A stretch of DNA of 64,000 nucleotides from Sinorhizobium sojae CCBAU 05684. GTDB lineage: Bacteria > Pseudomonadota > Alphaproteobacteria > Rhizobiales > Rhizobiaceae. The notes below the pieces were generated by a model. It was not told where the DNA came from. It worked only from the letters and a program-made list of their open reading frames with translations, and did not search any database. The stretch lies in NCBI RefSeq assembly GCF_002288525.1, contig NZ_CP023067.1, forward strand, positions 124,001-188,000, in the 5' to 3' direction. The translations under genes were made by a program, and so were the position numbers. Every line of letters begins with the position of its first letter. Within the stretch, counting starts at the first letter, position 1. Below, one piece after another: positions 25,266 through 32,901 of the stretch.

Positions 25266-26192
25266 GTGACGGTCTATCTGCCCATCGCAGAGTTGTCGGT
25301 GAATATCTTCGTCATTCTCGGCATGGGCGCGGCTGTCGGTTTTCTGTCCGGCATGTTCGGGGTTGGCGGCGGGTTCCTGATCACGCCGCTGCTGATCTTC
25401 TACAACATTCCGCCGGTGGTGGCAGTGGCGACCGGCGCCAACCAGGTGGTCGCCTCGTCGATCTCCGGCGCGATCACGCATTTCCGCCGCGGCACGATCG
25501 ACGTCAAGCTCGGCACCGTGCTTCTCGGTGGCGGCCTTGTGGGGGCCACCGTCGGCGTCTGGCTGTTCTCGCTGCTGCGCCGCATGGGCCAGCTGGATCT
25601 GGTGATCTCGCTGCTCTATGTCGTGCTGCTCGGCTCGGTCGGCGGGTTGATGCTCTGGGAGAGCGTGGGCGCCATGCGCAAGGCCGCCAAGAACCTGCCG
25701 ACCGCCCTGCGCCGGCCCGGACAGCATATCTGGATCCACGGCTTGCCGCTGAAGATGCGCTTCAAGAAGTCGAAGATCTATCTGAGCGTCATTCCGGTCG
25801 CCACGCTCGGCTTCTTCATCGGCATGCTGACCTCGATCATGGGCGTCGGCGGCGGCTTCATCATGGTGCCGGCGATGATCTATCTGTTGCGCATCCCGAC
25901 CAATGTCGTCGTCGGCACTTCGCTGTTCCAGATCGTCTTCGTTTCCGCCTACACCGTCCTCGTCCAGGCGTCGACGAACTACACGGTCGACATCGTGCTC
26001 GCCTTCGTGCTGATGATCGCCGGCGTCATCGGGGCGCAATACGGCGTGCGCGTGGGCCAGCGGCTGCGCGGCGAACAGTTGCGGGCGCTGCTGGCGCTGC
26101 TCGTGCTCGCCGTCGGCATCCGTCTCGCCATCGATCTCGTCATTCCGCCGGAGGATGTCTATTCGGTCGTCTCAGCGGGGTTCGGCTACTGA
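25266..26192 (+). CDS. TSUP (TauE/SafE) family sulfite/organosulfonate exporter, copy 1
   Basis: Inner-membrane permease of the TSUP family; members move sulfite, sulfate, sulfoacetate or related anions. The 308-residue protein has about eight hydrophobic helices and the twofold family signature: GFLSGMFGVGGGFLITPLL in the first half and GMLTSIMGVGGGFIMVPAM in the second. It starts at GTG (VTVYLPIAELSVN); ATG-type extensions upstream have no family match. Its stop overlaps the next gene's ATG (TGATG), so the pair is translationally coupled. From codon 3 on it is identical to the second copy 5,478 bp downstream; only residue 2 differs (T here, N there). Confidence 0.88.
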   Translation: MTVYLPIAELSVNIFVILGMGAAVGFLSGMFGVGGGFLITPLLIFYNIPPVVAVATGANQVVASSISGAITHFRRGTIDVKLGTVLLGGGLVGATVGVWLFSLLRRMGQLDLVISLLYVVLLGSVGGLMLWESVGAMRKAAKNLPTALRRPGQHIWIHGLPLKMRFKKSKIYLSVIPVATLGFFIGMLTSIMGVGGGFIMVPAMIYLLRIPTNVVVGTSLFQIVFVSAYTVLVQASTNYTVDIVLAFVLMIAGVIGAQYGVRVGQRLRGEQLRALLALLVLAVGIRLAIDLVIPPEDVYSVVSAGFGY

Positions 26193-27007
26193 TGGTCGCA
26201 TGCCTCCGCCTTCCCCTGACAGCCCTCGTTCTCGCCGTCGCCGCGCCGGCCGCGGCACAGGCGCCGGCGCGGCCCCTGGAGCGGCAGACCACGAACTTCA
26301 ACGAGAAGCTGGAGATCGGCATCTCCACCGACGAGATCGCCATCACCTCCGACTTTCGCGGTGCGGACCTGACGATCTTCGGCGCAATCGACGGCTTCGA
26401 TCCCAACCTTCTCGCCCAGGGCAAATACAACATCGTCGTCACGCTCGAGGGCCCGAAGGACAATGCGACGGTGCGCAAGAAGGAACGCGTCTTCGGCATC
26501 TGGGTCAACATGCAGTCGATGACCTTCGAGCTGGTTCCCGAGGCCTATTCGCTGTCGAGCACGCGCGACATCGGCACGATCGCGCCGCCGCGCGACATTG
26601 CCAATATGGGGATCGGCGTCGATCACATGCGCCTGGTGCCGCTCGGCTTCTTCGGCGACGGCAGCAACCTCGGCGAGTTCCGCAACGCCTTCCGGCGCCT
26701 GCGGGAGGAAACCGGCGTCTACCAGCGCGATCCGGGCGGCGTGCAGTTCATCAGTTCGAGCCTGTTCAAGGCCTCGGTGCGGCTGCCGGCCAACGTGCCG
26801 AACGGCATTCACGTCGTGCGTGGCTATCTGTTCCGGGATGGGCTGTTCGTCGCCGCCAAGGCGCTGTCGCTGCGGGTCGTCAAGACCGGTCTCGAACAGG
26901 CGATCACCCGGGCCGCACATGACCAGCCCGTCGCCTACGGCCTCTTCGCCGTGGCGCTGGCGGTCATCACCGGTTGGGGCGCAAGCCTGCTCTTCCGCAA
27001 GGATTAG
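25272..27007 (+). repeat. Direct repeat R1 (1,736 bp), left copy
   Basis: The segment from codon 3 of the TSUP gene to the last base of the TIGR02186 stop codon recurs at 30750-32485 at a constant offset of 5,478. No mismatch was found in the stretches compared, and translations in several reading frames agree throughout. Sequence diverges at once beyond both ends (GGGC versus CTTG on the right). There is no transposase, inverted terminal repeat or visible target-site duplication, so this is not an insertion sequence. Confidence 0.95.
26192..27007 (+). CDS. TIGR02186 family membrane-anchored protein, copy 1
   Basis: A 271-residue protein of the uncharacterised TIGR02186 family, which regularly follows TSUP permease genes. 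It has a signal peptide (LRLPLTALVLAVAAPAAAQA), a periplasmic beta-rich domain (ISTDEIAITSDFRGADLTIFG; GPKDNATVRKKERVFGIWVN) and a C-terminal transmembrane helix (YGLFAVALAVITGWGASLLF) ending RKD. It probably assists the TSUP transporter, for instance as a periplasmic partner; no biochemical role is known to me. The ATG overlaps the TSUP stop. The whole gene is duplicated without visible change downstream. Confidence 0.85.
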   Translation: MVACLRLPLTALVLAVAAPAAAQAPARPLERQTTNFNEKLEIGISTDEIAITSDFRGADLTIFGAIDGFDPNLLAQGKYNIVVTLEGPKDNATVRKKERVFGIWVNMQSMTFELVPEAYSLSSTRDIGTIAPPRDIANMGIGVDHMRLVPLGFFGDGSNLGEFRNAFRRLREETGVYQRDPGGVQFISSSLFKASVRLPANVPNGIHVVRGYLFRDGLFVAAKALSLRVVKTGLEQAITRAAHDQPVAYGLFAVALAVITGWGASLLFRKD

Positions 27008-27039
27008 GGCATTTTGCGTATTTTGATTCTCAGCGCTCC

Positions 27040-27104
27040 TACAGCGCCGCGTCTTATCGGACGCGCAAGGCACGTTGAAGGGGTCGGTCTAAGGAGACAT
27101 GCAG
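27040..27104 (+). repeat. RIME-like repeat, copy 5 (internally deleted)
   Basis: Palindrome 1 (TACAGCGCCGCGTCTTATCGGACGCGC) runs straight into the end of palindrome 2 (GGTCGGTCTAAGGAGACATGCAG); the linker and left arm of palindrome 2 are missing. It begins 33 bp after R1 ends, at the left junction of the choline-sulfate module. Bases 27089-27104 also encode the last residues and stop codon of the LysR gene on the minus strand. Confidence 0.75.
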
Positions 27105-28015
27105 TGAAGCCCGACTGCAGCTTTCGCCTCGCTCACTAACCAGTTGCCGAGGCGGCTGACAGGTTGGCTCGCTCGCTCAGGCTGGATCAGACAGTAGCCG
27201 CGCTCGCGGACCTCGAGAGTGGGGCCGACGGGCACCAGAAGGCCCGAGGAAATGTGTTCATCCACGAGGCCCTTCCACCCGATCGCGATGCCTTGGCCGC
27301 CGACCGCGGCCTGCACGACGAGCGAATAGGTGTTGAAGCTGAGATCGACATGTCCCGACTGTACAGCTCTGACCGCCTTGAAATGCGATAAATAGGTGCG
27401 CCATTCGAACCAGGGCGAGGGTGCGGAACTGTCGAGATGGATCAGGGTCGATCTTGCAAGCGACGAGACATCTCCGAATGGGCCGTGATGTTCGGCGAAA
27501 GCGGGGGTACACACGGGCATGACCGCTTCCGGCAAGAGCAAGATGACATCGTCGCCGAAGTCGCGCTGCGCGCCGAAGGCGACTGCGATATCGTTTTCTC
27601 TCAACAGCTCCCGCTCAAGTCTTTGCGTTGCAACGATCTGGATGTCCAGCTCCGGATACAGCAGCCGGAAACTATGCATTCGAGGCATCAGCCAGAGCGA
27701 AGCAAACGCGTAATCCGTCAGCAAGCGGATCGTCGATCTTTCCTGGTCGGCGCGAAAAACGCGAACGGCGTCGTCGATTTCGTCGATCGCCCGTTTCGCA
27801 ATATCGTAAAGCCTCTGGCCCGCGGACGTGAGTTCGACGCCCCGGTGCACGCGGGCCAGCAGATCCACGCCGATCTGATCCTCTATCCGTCGAATTTGAT
27901 AGCTGATCGCCGGCTGCGAAATTTTCAGGGCAGCCGCAGCGGATGTCAGGTTGCCACGCTTTGCCACCTCCACAAACAGCCGCAGCCAGCCGAGATCCAC
28001 CAGTCGTTGTCTCAT
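27089..28015 (-). CDS. LysR-family regulator of choline-sulfate utilisation
   Basis: LysR-type regulator, 308 residues. The N-terminal winged helix reads LRLFVEVAKRGNLTSAAAAL and KISQPAISYQIRRIEDQIGV, with an effector-binding domain after about residue 90. Genomic position, divergent from a ChoX-like protein and a choline sulfatase, matches the regulator family annotated for choline-sulfate use. The protein should bind in the 100-bp AT-rich divergent region (28016-28115). The last residues (HCMSP) and the stop lie inside a RIME-like repeat, so the natural C-terminus may have been replaced or extended. The inducer (choline sulfate or choline) is inferred. Confidence 0.85.
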   Translation of the reverse strand: MRQRLVDLGWLRLFVEVAKRGNLTSAAAALKISQPAISYQIRRIEDQIGVDLLARVHRGVELTSAGQRLYDIAKRAIDEIDDAVRVFRADQERSTIRLLTDYAFASLWLMPRMHSFRLLYPELDIQIVATQRLERELLRENDIAVAFGAQRDFGDDVILLLPEAVMPVCTPAFAEHHGPFGDVSSLARSTLIHLDSSAPSPWFEWRTYLSHFKAVRAVQSGHVDLSFNTYSLVVQAAVGGQGIAIGWKGLVDEHISSGLLVPVGPTLEVRERGYCLIQPERASQPVSRLGNWLVSEAKAAVGLHCMSP

Positions 28016-28115
28016 AGAAAAACCTTATGGGAAAGATCAAGAAAACCCGACTTCACAGGGATTTAGAATAGCGGCAGGAATACGGAAATCAAATAGTTCA
28101 GGGAGTAACACGAAC

Positions 28116-29060
28116 ATGAATTCAGTTTGCGCCCGCTTCGCGATCGGGCTGTTTCTGTCGCTTGCCGGTATGGCGCCACTCCACGCTGCAGAGCACGAGG
28201 CCTGCAAGGTGATCCGCATGTCCGACCCGGGCTGGACGGACATCACTGCAACGAATGCCGTCGCGAGCGTCCTGCTCGAGGCACTGGGCTATGAGCCTGA
28301 CATCAAAACGCTCTCCGTGCCTATCGGCTACGAGTCGATGAAGAACGGGGATATCGACGTCTTCCTCGGCAACTGGATGCCGGCCCAGAGCGCCTTCGTC
28401 GAGGACCTGAAGAAGGCTGACGCCGTCGAGATCGTCAACCGCAATCTTGAGGGAGCCAAGTTCACACTGGCTGTACCTTCCTATGTCGCGGAACGCGGCA
28501 TCAAGGACTTCTCCGATCTCCAAAAGTATGGTGAAGAGTTCGAGCGCCTGATCTATGGTATCGAGGCGGGCGCGCCGGCCAATGCCAGCATCGAAAAAAT
28601 GATCGAGGCTAACGATTTCGGCCTCGGTGATTGGCAGCTGGTAGCCTCCAGCGAACAGGGGATGCTTTCCCAGGTGGATCGAGCGGCAGCGAAGAAAGGG
28701 TACATCGTCTTTCTCGCCTGGGCGCCGCATCCCATGAACAACCGTTTTGATATCACCTATCTGTCCGGTGGCGACGTCTATTTCGGGCCCAATTACGGTG
28801 GCGCGGAGGTCTACACGCTTGCACGGACCGGTTGGCCGAAGATGTGCCCCAACGGTGCCACCCTGTTCAAGAATCTGACCTTTGACATAGCAATGGAAAA
28901 CATGCTGATGGGCAAGATCCTGGAAGGCGAGGAACCGAAGGAAGCCGCAGCAGCTTGGCTCAACGAAAATCCGCAATCGCTCGAAAAGTGGCTCGCGGGC
29001 GTTACGACCTTCGACGGCGGTCCTGGATTGGCCAGCGTCAAGGCATCTCTCGGACTCTAA
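28116..29060 (+). CDS. Choline-type ABC transporter substrate-binding protein (ChoX-like)
   Basis: Periplasmic binding protein of the OpuAC/ChoX type, 314 residues. The signal peptide (FAIGLFLSLAGMAPLHA) is followed by cysteine-containing CKVIRMSDPGWTDITATN. The aromatic cage expected for quaternary amines is present at W40, W87 (FLGNWMPAQ) and W202 (AWAPHPMN), with D42 beside the first. Aligning by the constant offset of three to S. meliloti ChoX (W43, D45, W90, W205, from memory) puts F116 where ChoX has a tyrosine. No ChoW permease or ChoV ATPase gene is near, so it must borrow a membrane complex. betC lies 116 bp downstream. The start follows GGGAG. Confidence 0.87.
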   Translation: MNSVCARFAIGLFLSLAGMAPLHAAEHEACKVIRMSDPGWTDITATNAVASVLLEALGYEPDIKTLSVPIGYESMKNGDIDVFLGNWMPAQSAFVEDLKKADAVEIVNRNLEGAKFTLAVPSYVAERGIKDFSDLQKYGEEFERLIYGIEAGAPANASIEKMIEANDFGLGDWQLVASSEQGMLSQVDRAAAKKGYIVFLAWAPHPMNNRFDITYLSGGDVYFGPNYGGAEVYTLARTGWPKMCPNGATLFKNLTFDIAMENMLMGKILEGEEPKEAAAAWLNENPQSLEKWLAGVTTFDGGPGLASVKASLGL

Positions 29061-29176
29061 GCGGACTTGCGTGGCTTCGCGCGCACCATCTGCTTGGTGT
29101 TTTGTTTTGTCGCAGGTTTTGTCGGAAAGCCGTCGGACGCCGTTCCGAAACCTGCTTAGACTGAAGGAAGAATCCA

Positions 29177-30688
29177 ATGACGCGGCCAAACATCCTGATC
29201 CTTATGGTCGACCAGTTCAACGGAACTCTGTTTCCTGATGGTCCCGCCGATTTTCTGCATGCGCCTCATCTCAAGGCCTTGGCAGAGCGGTCGGTTCGCT
29301 TTGCCAGTGCCTACACTGCCAGTCCGCTTTGCGCTCCGGCGCGGGCATCCTTCATGTCCGGTCAGCTCCCAAGCCGCACGCGCGTCTACGACAACGCGGC
29401 CGAATTTGCCTCGGACATACCGACCTATGCGCACCACCTCAGAGCCGCAGGATATCAGACTTGCCTCTCGGGAAAGATGCACTTCGTCGGGCCAGATCAA
29501 CTGCATGGTTTTGAAGAACGGCTGACGACGGATATCTATCCGGCGGATTTCGGCTGGACGCCGGACTACCGCAAACCGGGGGAGCGCATCGACTGGTGGT
29601 ATCACAATCTCGGTTCCGTCACCGGTGCCGGGGTTGCCGAGATCACCAATCAGATGGAATACGACGACGAAGTGGCCTACAACGCAACCCGCAAGCTCTA
29701 CGACCTTGCGCGCGGAAATGACGATCGACCGTGGAGCCTGACGGTCAGCTTCACGCATCCGCACGATCCCTATGTGGCTCGCAAGCGCTTCTGGGATCTC
29801 TACCAGGATTGTGCTGCGCTTGACCCGAAGATCGGGCCCATTCCCTTTGAGCAGCAGGATCCGCATTCCCAGCGCCTATTGGAGGCTTGCGACCACCGGT
29901 CATTCGACATTTCGGCGGATGACGTACGGCGCGCACGGCGCGGATATTTCGCCAGCATCTCCTACGTGGACGAGAAAATCGGCGAGATTCTCGACGTGCT
30001 CGAGCGCACCGGCATGGCCGAGAATACCGCCATACTTTTCGTCTCCGACCATGGCGACATGCTGGGAGAACGTGGCCTCTGGTTCAAGATGAGCTTCTTC
30101 GAAGGCTCGGCGCGCGTGCCGCTGATGATATCGGCGCCTGGCTGGAAGCCCGGCAGGCTAGATGCTCCGGTGTCGACGCTCGACGTGACGCCTACGGTCG
30201 CCTCCATCGCCGGCTTGGACATCACCTCGATCCTCCCTTGGACCGATGGCGAGGATCTCGCGCCGGTGGTGCGTGGTGAGACCGACCGGGGTCCCGTGCC
30301 GATGGAATACGCGGCAGAAGGGTCGGTGGCGCCGCTCGTCGGACTGCGATCGGGAGCATACAAATTGACGCTCTGCGACAAGGACCCGCCGCTGCTGTTC
30401 GACGTCAGCTCAGATCCTGATGAATTGACGGACCTTGCGCAGGACGCGGATCACAGGGAAGCCCTTACCAGCTTGCTGGCCGAAGCAAATAGGCGTTGGA
30501 GCCTCGCTGCCTTTGACGCCGCAGTGCGTGAAAGCCAAGCCCGTCGCTGGGTGGTGTATCCGGCGCTCAGGAACGGCTCCTATTACCCATGGGATTTCCA
30601 GCCGTTGCAGAAGGCCTCCGAGCGATACATGCGCAACCATATGGATCTCAACGTGCTTGAGGAAAAGCAGCGGTACCCTCGGGATTGA
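29177..30688 (+). CDS. betC: Choline sulfatase
   Basis: Alkaline-phosphatase-fold sulfatase that hydrolyses choline-O-sulfate to choline and sulfate, feeding glycine-betaine synthesis and sulfur supply. The 503-residue protein has metal-binding D12 in LMVDQFNGTLFPDG. The formylglycine signature is C52-A-P-A-R in SPLCAPARAS, with HPHDPY and DHGDMLGERGLWFK also present. The choline-sulfatase C-terminal tail YYPWDFQPLQKASERYMRNH separates it from other sulfatases. In S. meliloti betC normally lies in betICBA; here it is with a regulator and binding protein and without betB/betA. The TSUP gene of R2 starts 55 bp downstream, so co-transcription is possible. Confidence 0.94.
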   Translation: MTRPNILILMVDQFNGTLFPDGPADFLHAPHLKALAERSVRFASAYTASPLCAPARASFMSGQLPSRTRVYDNAAEFASDIPTYAHHLRAAGYQTCLSGKMHFVGPDQLHGFEERLTTDIYPADFGWTPDYRKPGERIDWWYHNLGSVTGAGVAEITNQMEYDDEVAYNATRKLYDLARGNDDRPWSLTVSFTHPHDPYVARKRFWDLYQDCAALDPKIGPIPFEQQDPHSQRLLEACDHRSFDISADDVRRARRGYFASISYVDEKIGEILDVLERTGMAENTAILFVSDHGDMLGERGLWFKMSFFEGSARVPLMISAPGWKPGRLDAPVSTLDVTPTVASIAGLDITSILPWTDGEDLAPVVRGETDRGPVPMEYAAEGSVAPLVGLRSGAYKLTLCDKDPPLLFDVSSDPDELTDLAQDADHREALTSLLAEANRRWSLAAFDAAVRESQARRWVVYPALRNGSYYPWDFQPLQKASERYMRNHMDLNVLEEKQRYPRD

Positions 30689-30743
30689 GGCGGACGCGAT
30701 GCTCGTCCCATAGAGATCATTCCACGTCATCGGGATCCCGCCA

Positions 30744-31670
30744 GTGAACGTCTATCTGCCCATCGCAGAGTTGTCGGTGAATATCTTCGTCATTCTCGGC
30801 ATGGGCGCGGCTGTCGGTTTTCTGTCCGGCATGTTCGGGGTTGGCGGCGGGTTCCTGATCACGCCGCTGCTGATCTTCTACAACATTCCGCCGGTGGTGG
30901 CAGTGGCGACCGGCGCCAACCAGGTGGTCGCCTCGTCGATCTCCGGCGCGATCACGCATTTCCGCCGCGGCACGATCGACGTCAAGCTCGGCACCGTGCT
31001 TCTCGGTGGCGGCCTTGTGGGGGCCACCGTCGGCGTCTGGCTGTTCTCGCTGCTGCGCCGCATGGGCCAGCTGGATCTGGTGATCTCGCTGCTCTATGTC
31101 GTGCTGCTCGGCTCGGTCGGCGGGTTGATGCTCTGGGAGAGCGTGGGCGCCATGCGCAAGGCCGCCAAGAACCTGCCGACCGCCCTGCGCCGGCCCGGAC
31201 AGCATATCTGGATCCACGGCTTGCCGCTGAAGATGCGCTTCAAGAAGTCGAAGATCTATCTGAGCGTCATTCCGGTCGCCACGCTCGGCTTCTTCATCGG
31301 CATGCTGACCTCGATCATGGGCGTCGGCGGCGGCTTCATCATGGTGCCGGCGATGATCTATCTGTTGCGCATCCCGACCAATGTCGTCGTCGGCACTTCG
31401 CTGTTCCAGATCGTCTTCGTTTCCGCCTACACCGTCCTCGTCCAGGCGTCGACGAACTACACGGTCGACATCGTGCTCGCCTTCGTGCTGATGATCGCCG
31501 GCGTCATCGGGGCGCAATACGGCGTGCGCGTGGGCCAGCGGCTGCGCGGCGAACAGTTGCGGGCGCTGCTGGCGCTGCTCGTGCTCGCCGTCGGCATCCG
31601 TCTCGCCATCGATCTCGTCATTCCGCCGGAGGATGTCTATTCGGTCGTCTCAGCGGGGTTCGGCTACTGA
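30744..31670 (+). CDS. TSUP (TauE/SafE) family sulfite/organosulfonate exporter, copy 2
   Basis: Second copy of the TSUP permease, 308 residues, identical to copy 1 from codon 3 onward; residue 2 is Asn instead of Thr. It has the same two G-V-G-G-G signature loops. It starts at GTG within CCAGTGAAC, without a recognisable ribosome site, 55 bp after betC on the same strand. Placed here, it could export sulfate or sulfite released by choline-sulfate breakdown, but that substrate is inferred from neighbourhood only. The stop overlaps the following ATG exactly as in copy 1. Confidence 0.88.
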   Translation: MNVYLPIAELSVNIFVILGMGAAVGFLSGMFGVGGGFLITPLLIFYNIPPVVAVATGANQVVASSISGAITHFRRGTIDVKLGTVLLGGGLVGATVGVWLFSLLRRMGQLDLVISLLYVVLLGSVGGLMLWESVGAMRKAAKNLPTALRRPGQHIWIHGLPLKMRFKKSKIYLSVIPVATLGFFIGMLTSIMGVGGGFIMVPAMIYLLRIPTNVVVGTSLFQIVFVSAYTVLVQASTNYTVDIVLAFVLMIAGVIGAQYGVRVGQRLRGEQLRALLALLVLAVGIRLAIDLVIPPEDVYSVVSAGFGY

Positions 31671-32485
31671 TGGTCGCATGCCTCCGCCTTCCCCTGACAG
31701 CCCTCGTTCTCGCCGTCGCCGCGCCGGCCGCGGCACAGGCGCCGGCGCGGCCCCTGGAGCGGCAGACCACGAACTTCAACGAGAAGCTGGAGATCGGCAT
31801 CTCCACCGACGAGATCGCCATCACCTCCGACTTTCGCGGTGCGGACCTGACGATCTTCGGCGCAATCGACGGCTTCGATCCCAACCTTCTCGCCCAGGGC
31901 AAATACAACATCGTCGTCACGCTCGAGGGCCCGAAGGACAATGCGACGGTGCGCAAGAAGGAACGCGTCTTCGGCATCTGGGTCAACATGCAGTCGATGA
32001 CCTTCGAGCTGGTTCCCGAGGCCTATTCGCTGTCGAGCACGCGCGACATCGGCACGATCGCGCCGCCGCGCGACATTGCCAATATGGGGATCGGCGTCGA
32101 TCACATGCGCCTGGTGCCGCTCGGCTTCTTCGGCGACGGCAGCAACCTCGGCGAGTTCCGCAACGCCTTCCGGCGCCTGCGGGAGGAAACCGGCGTCTAC
32201 CAGCGCGATCCGGGCGGCGTGCAGTTCATCAGTTCGAGCCTGTTCAAGGCCTCGGTGCGGCTGCCGGCCAACGTGCCGAACGGCATTCACGTCGTGCGTG
32301 GCTATCTGTTCCGGGATGGGCTGTTCGTCGCCGCCAAGGCGCTGTCGCTGCGGGTCGTCAAGACCGGTCTCGAACAGGCGATCACCCGGGCCGCACATGA
32401 CCAGCCCGTCGCCTACGGCCTCTTCGCCGTGGCGCTGGCGGTCATCACCGGTTGGGGCGCAAGCCTGCTCTTCCGCAAGGATTAG
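30750..32485 (+). repeat. Direct repeat R2 (1,736 bp), right copy
   Basis: Right-hand copy of R1 in the same orientation. Between the copies lie 3,742 bp holding the LysR, ChoX-like and betC genes. The right edge continues into the AsnC-domain gene region, probably the ancestral continuation of the locus. The left edge joins the 3' flank of betC within a few bases of the TSUP start codon. The high identity implies recent duplication or ongoing gene conversion. Confidence 0.95.
31670..32485 (+). CDS. TIGR02186 family membrane-anchored protein, copy 2
   Basis: Second copy of the TIGR02186 gene, 271 residues, with no amino-acid difference from copy 1: signal peptide, periplasmic domain and C-terminal helix are the same. 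It ends exactly at the repeat border, so the two copies share no 3' flank. It is coupled by overlap to the upstream TSUP gene. Two unaltered copies suggest either very recent duplication or homogenisation. Confidence 0.85.
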   Translation: MVACLRLPLTALVLAVAAPAAAQAPARPLERQTTNFNEKLEIGISTDEIAITSDFRGADLTIFGAIDGFDPNLLAQGKYNIVVTLEGPKDNATVRKKERVFGIWVNMQSMTFELVPEAYSLSSTRDIGTIAPPRDIANMGIGVDHMRLVPLGFFGDGSNLGEFRNAFRRLREETGVYQRDPGGVQFISSSLFKASVRLPANVPNGIHVVRGYLFRDGLFVAAKALSLRVVKTGLEQAITRAAHDQPVAYGLFAVALAVITGWGASLLFRKD

Positions 32486-32658
32486 CTTGGCGCCTCATCC
32501 GGCTGGCCGGTAGCGCCGCGGCGAAGAGGCCGGCATTTCCTTTTGCCCTGTTGCGGTTTATGGAAGCGCGCGACAGTATCGAGCGACAACCTGACCGATC
32601 GAAGAGGCGGGAGAAGCGCCATGCAGCCGCGCCCGCGCCCGGAAAGCAGAGGAACCCC

Positions 32659-32895
32659 ATGAAGCCGATTTTCGTGCAATTGCAATGCGCCCCCGGCAAG
32701 ACCTACGAAGTGGCAGACGAGATCTACCGCAAGGAAATCGTCTCGGAGATGTATTCGACCAGCGGCGATTATGACCTGCTTCTGAAGATCTATGTCGAGG
32801 AGGGCCAGGACGTCGGCAAGTTCATCAACGACAATATCGCCAGCGTTCCGGGCATCTCCCGTTCGTTGACGACGCTCACCTTCAACGCGTTCTGA
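32659..32895 (+). CDS. Stand-alone Lrp/AsnC effector-binding (RAM) domain protein
   Basis: A 78-residue protein made only of the AsnC-type ligand-binding alpha-beta fold: MKPIFVQLQCAPGKTYEVAD, YSTSGDYDLLLKIYVEEGQD and a C-terminal SRSLTTLTFNAF. The DNA-binding helix-turn-helix of full Lrp proteins is absent. Such stand-alone domains may sense amino acids and associate with full-length Lrp proteins. The ATG is preceded by AGAGGA. It follows R2 by 173 bp, where nothing else was recognised, and converges on pdeM. Confidence 0.85.
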   Translation: MKPIFVQLQCAPGKTYEVADEIYRKEIVSEMYSTSGDYDLLLKIYVEEGQDVGKFINDNIASVPGISRSLTTLTFNAF

Positions 32896-32901
32896 GAGCC
32901 T

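Noticed and set aside
25272-32485. The direct repeats as long terminal repeats of a transposon or integrative element
   Set aside because: They encode ordinary permease genes. There is no transposase or integrase, no terminal inverted repeats, and no tRNA attachment site at either end.
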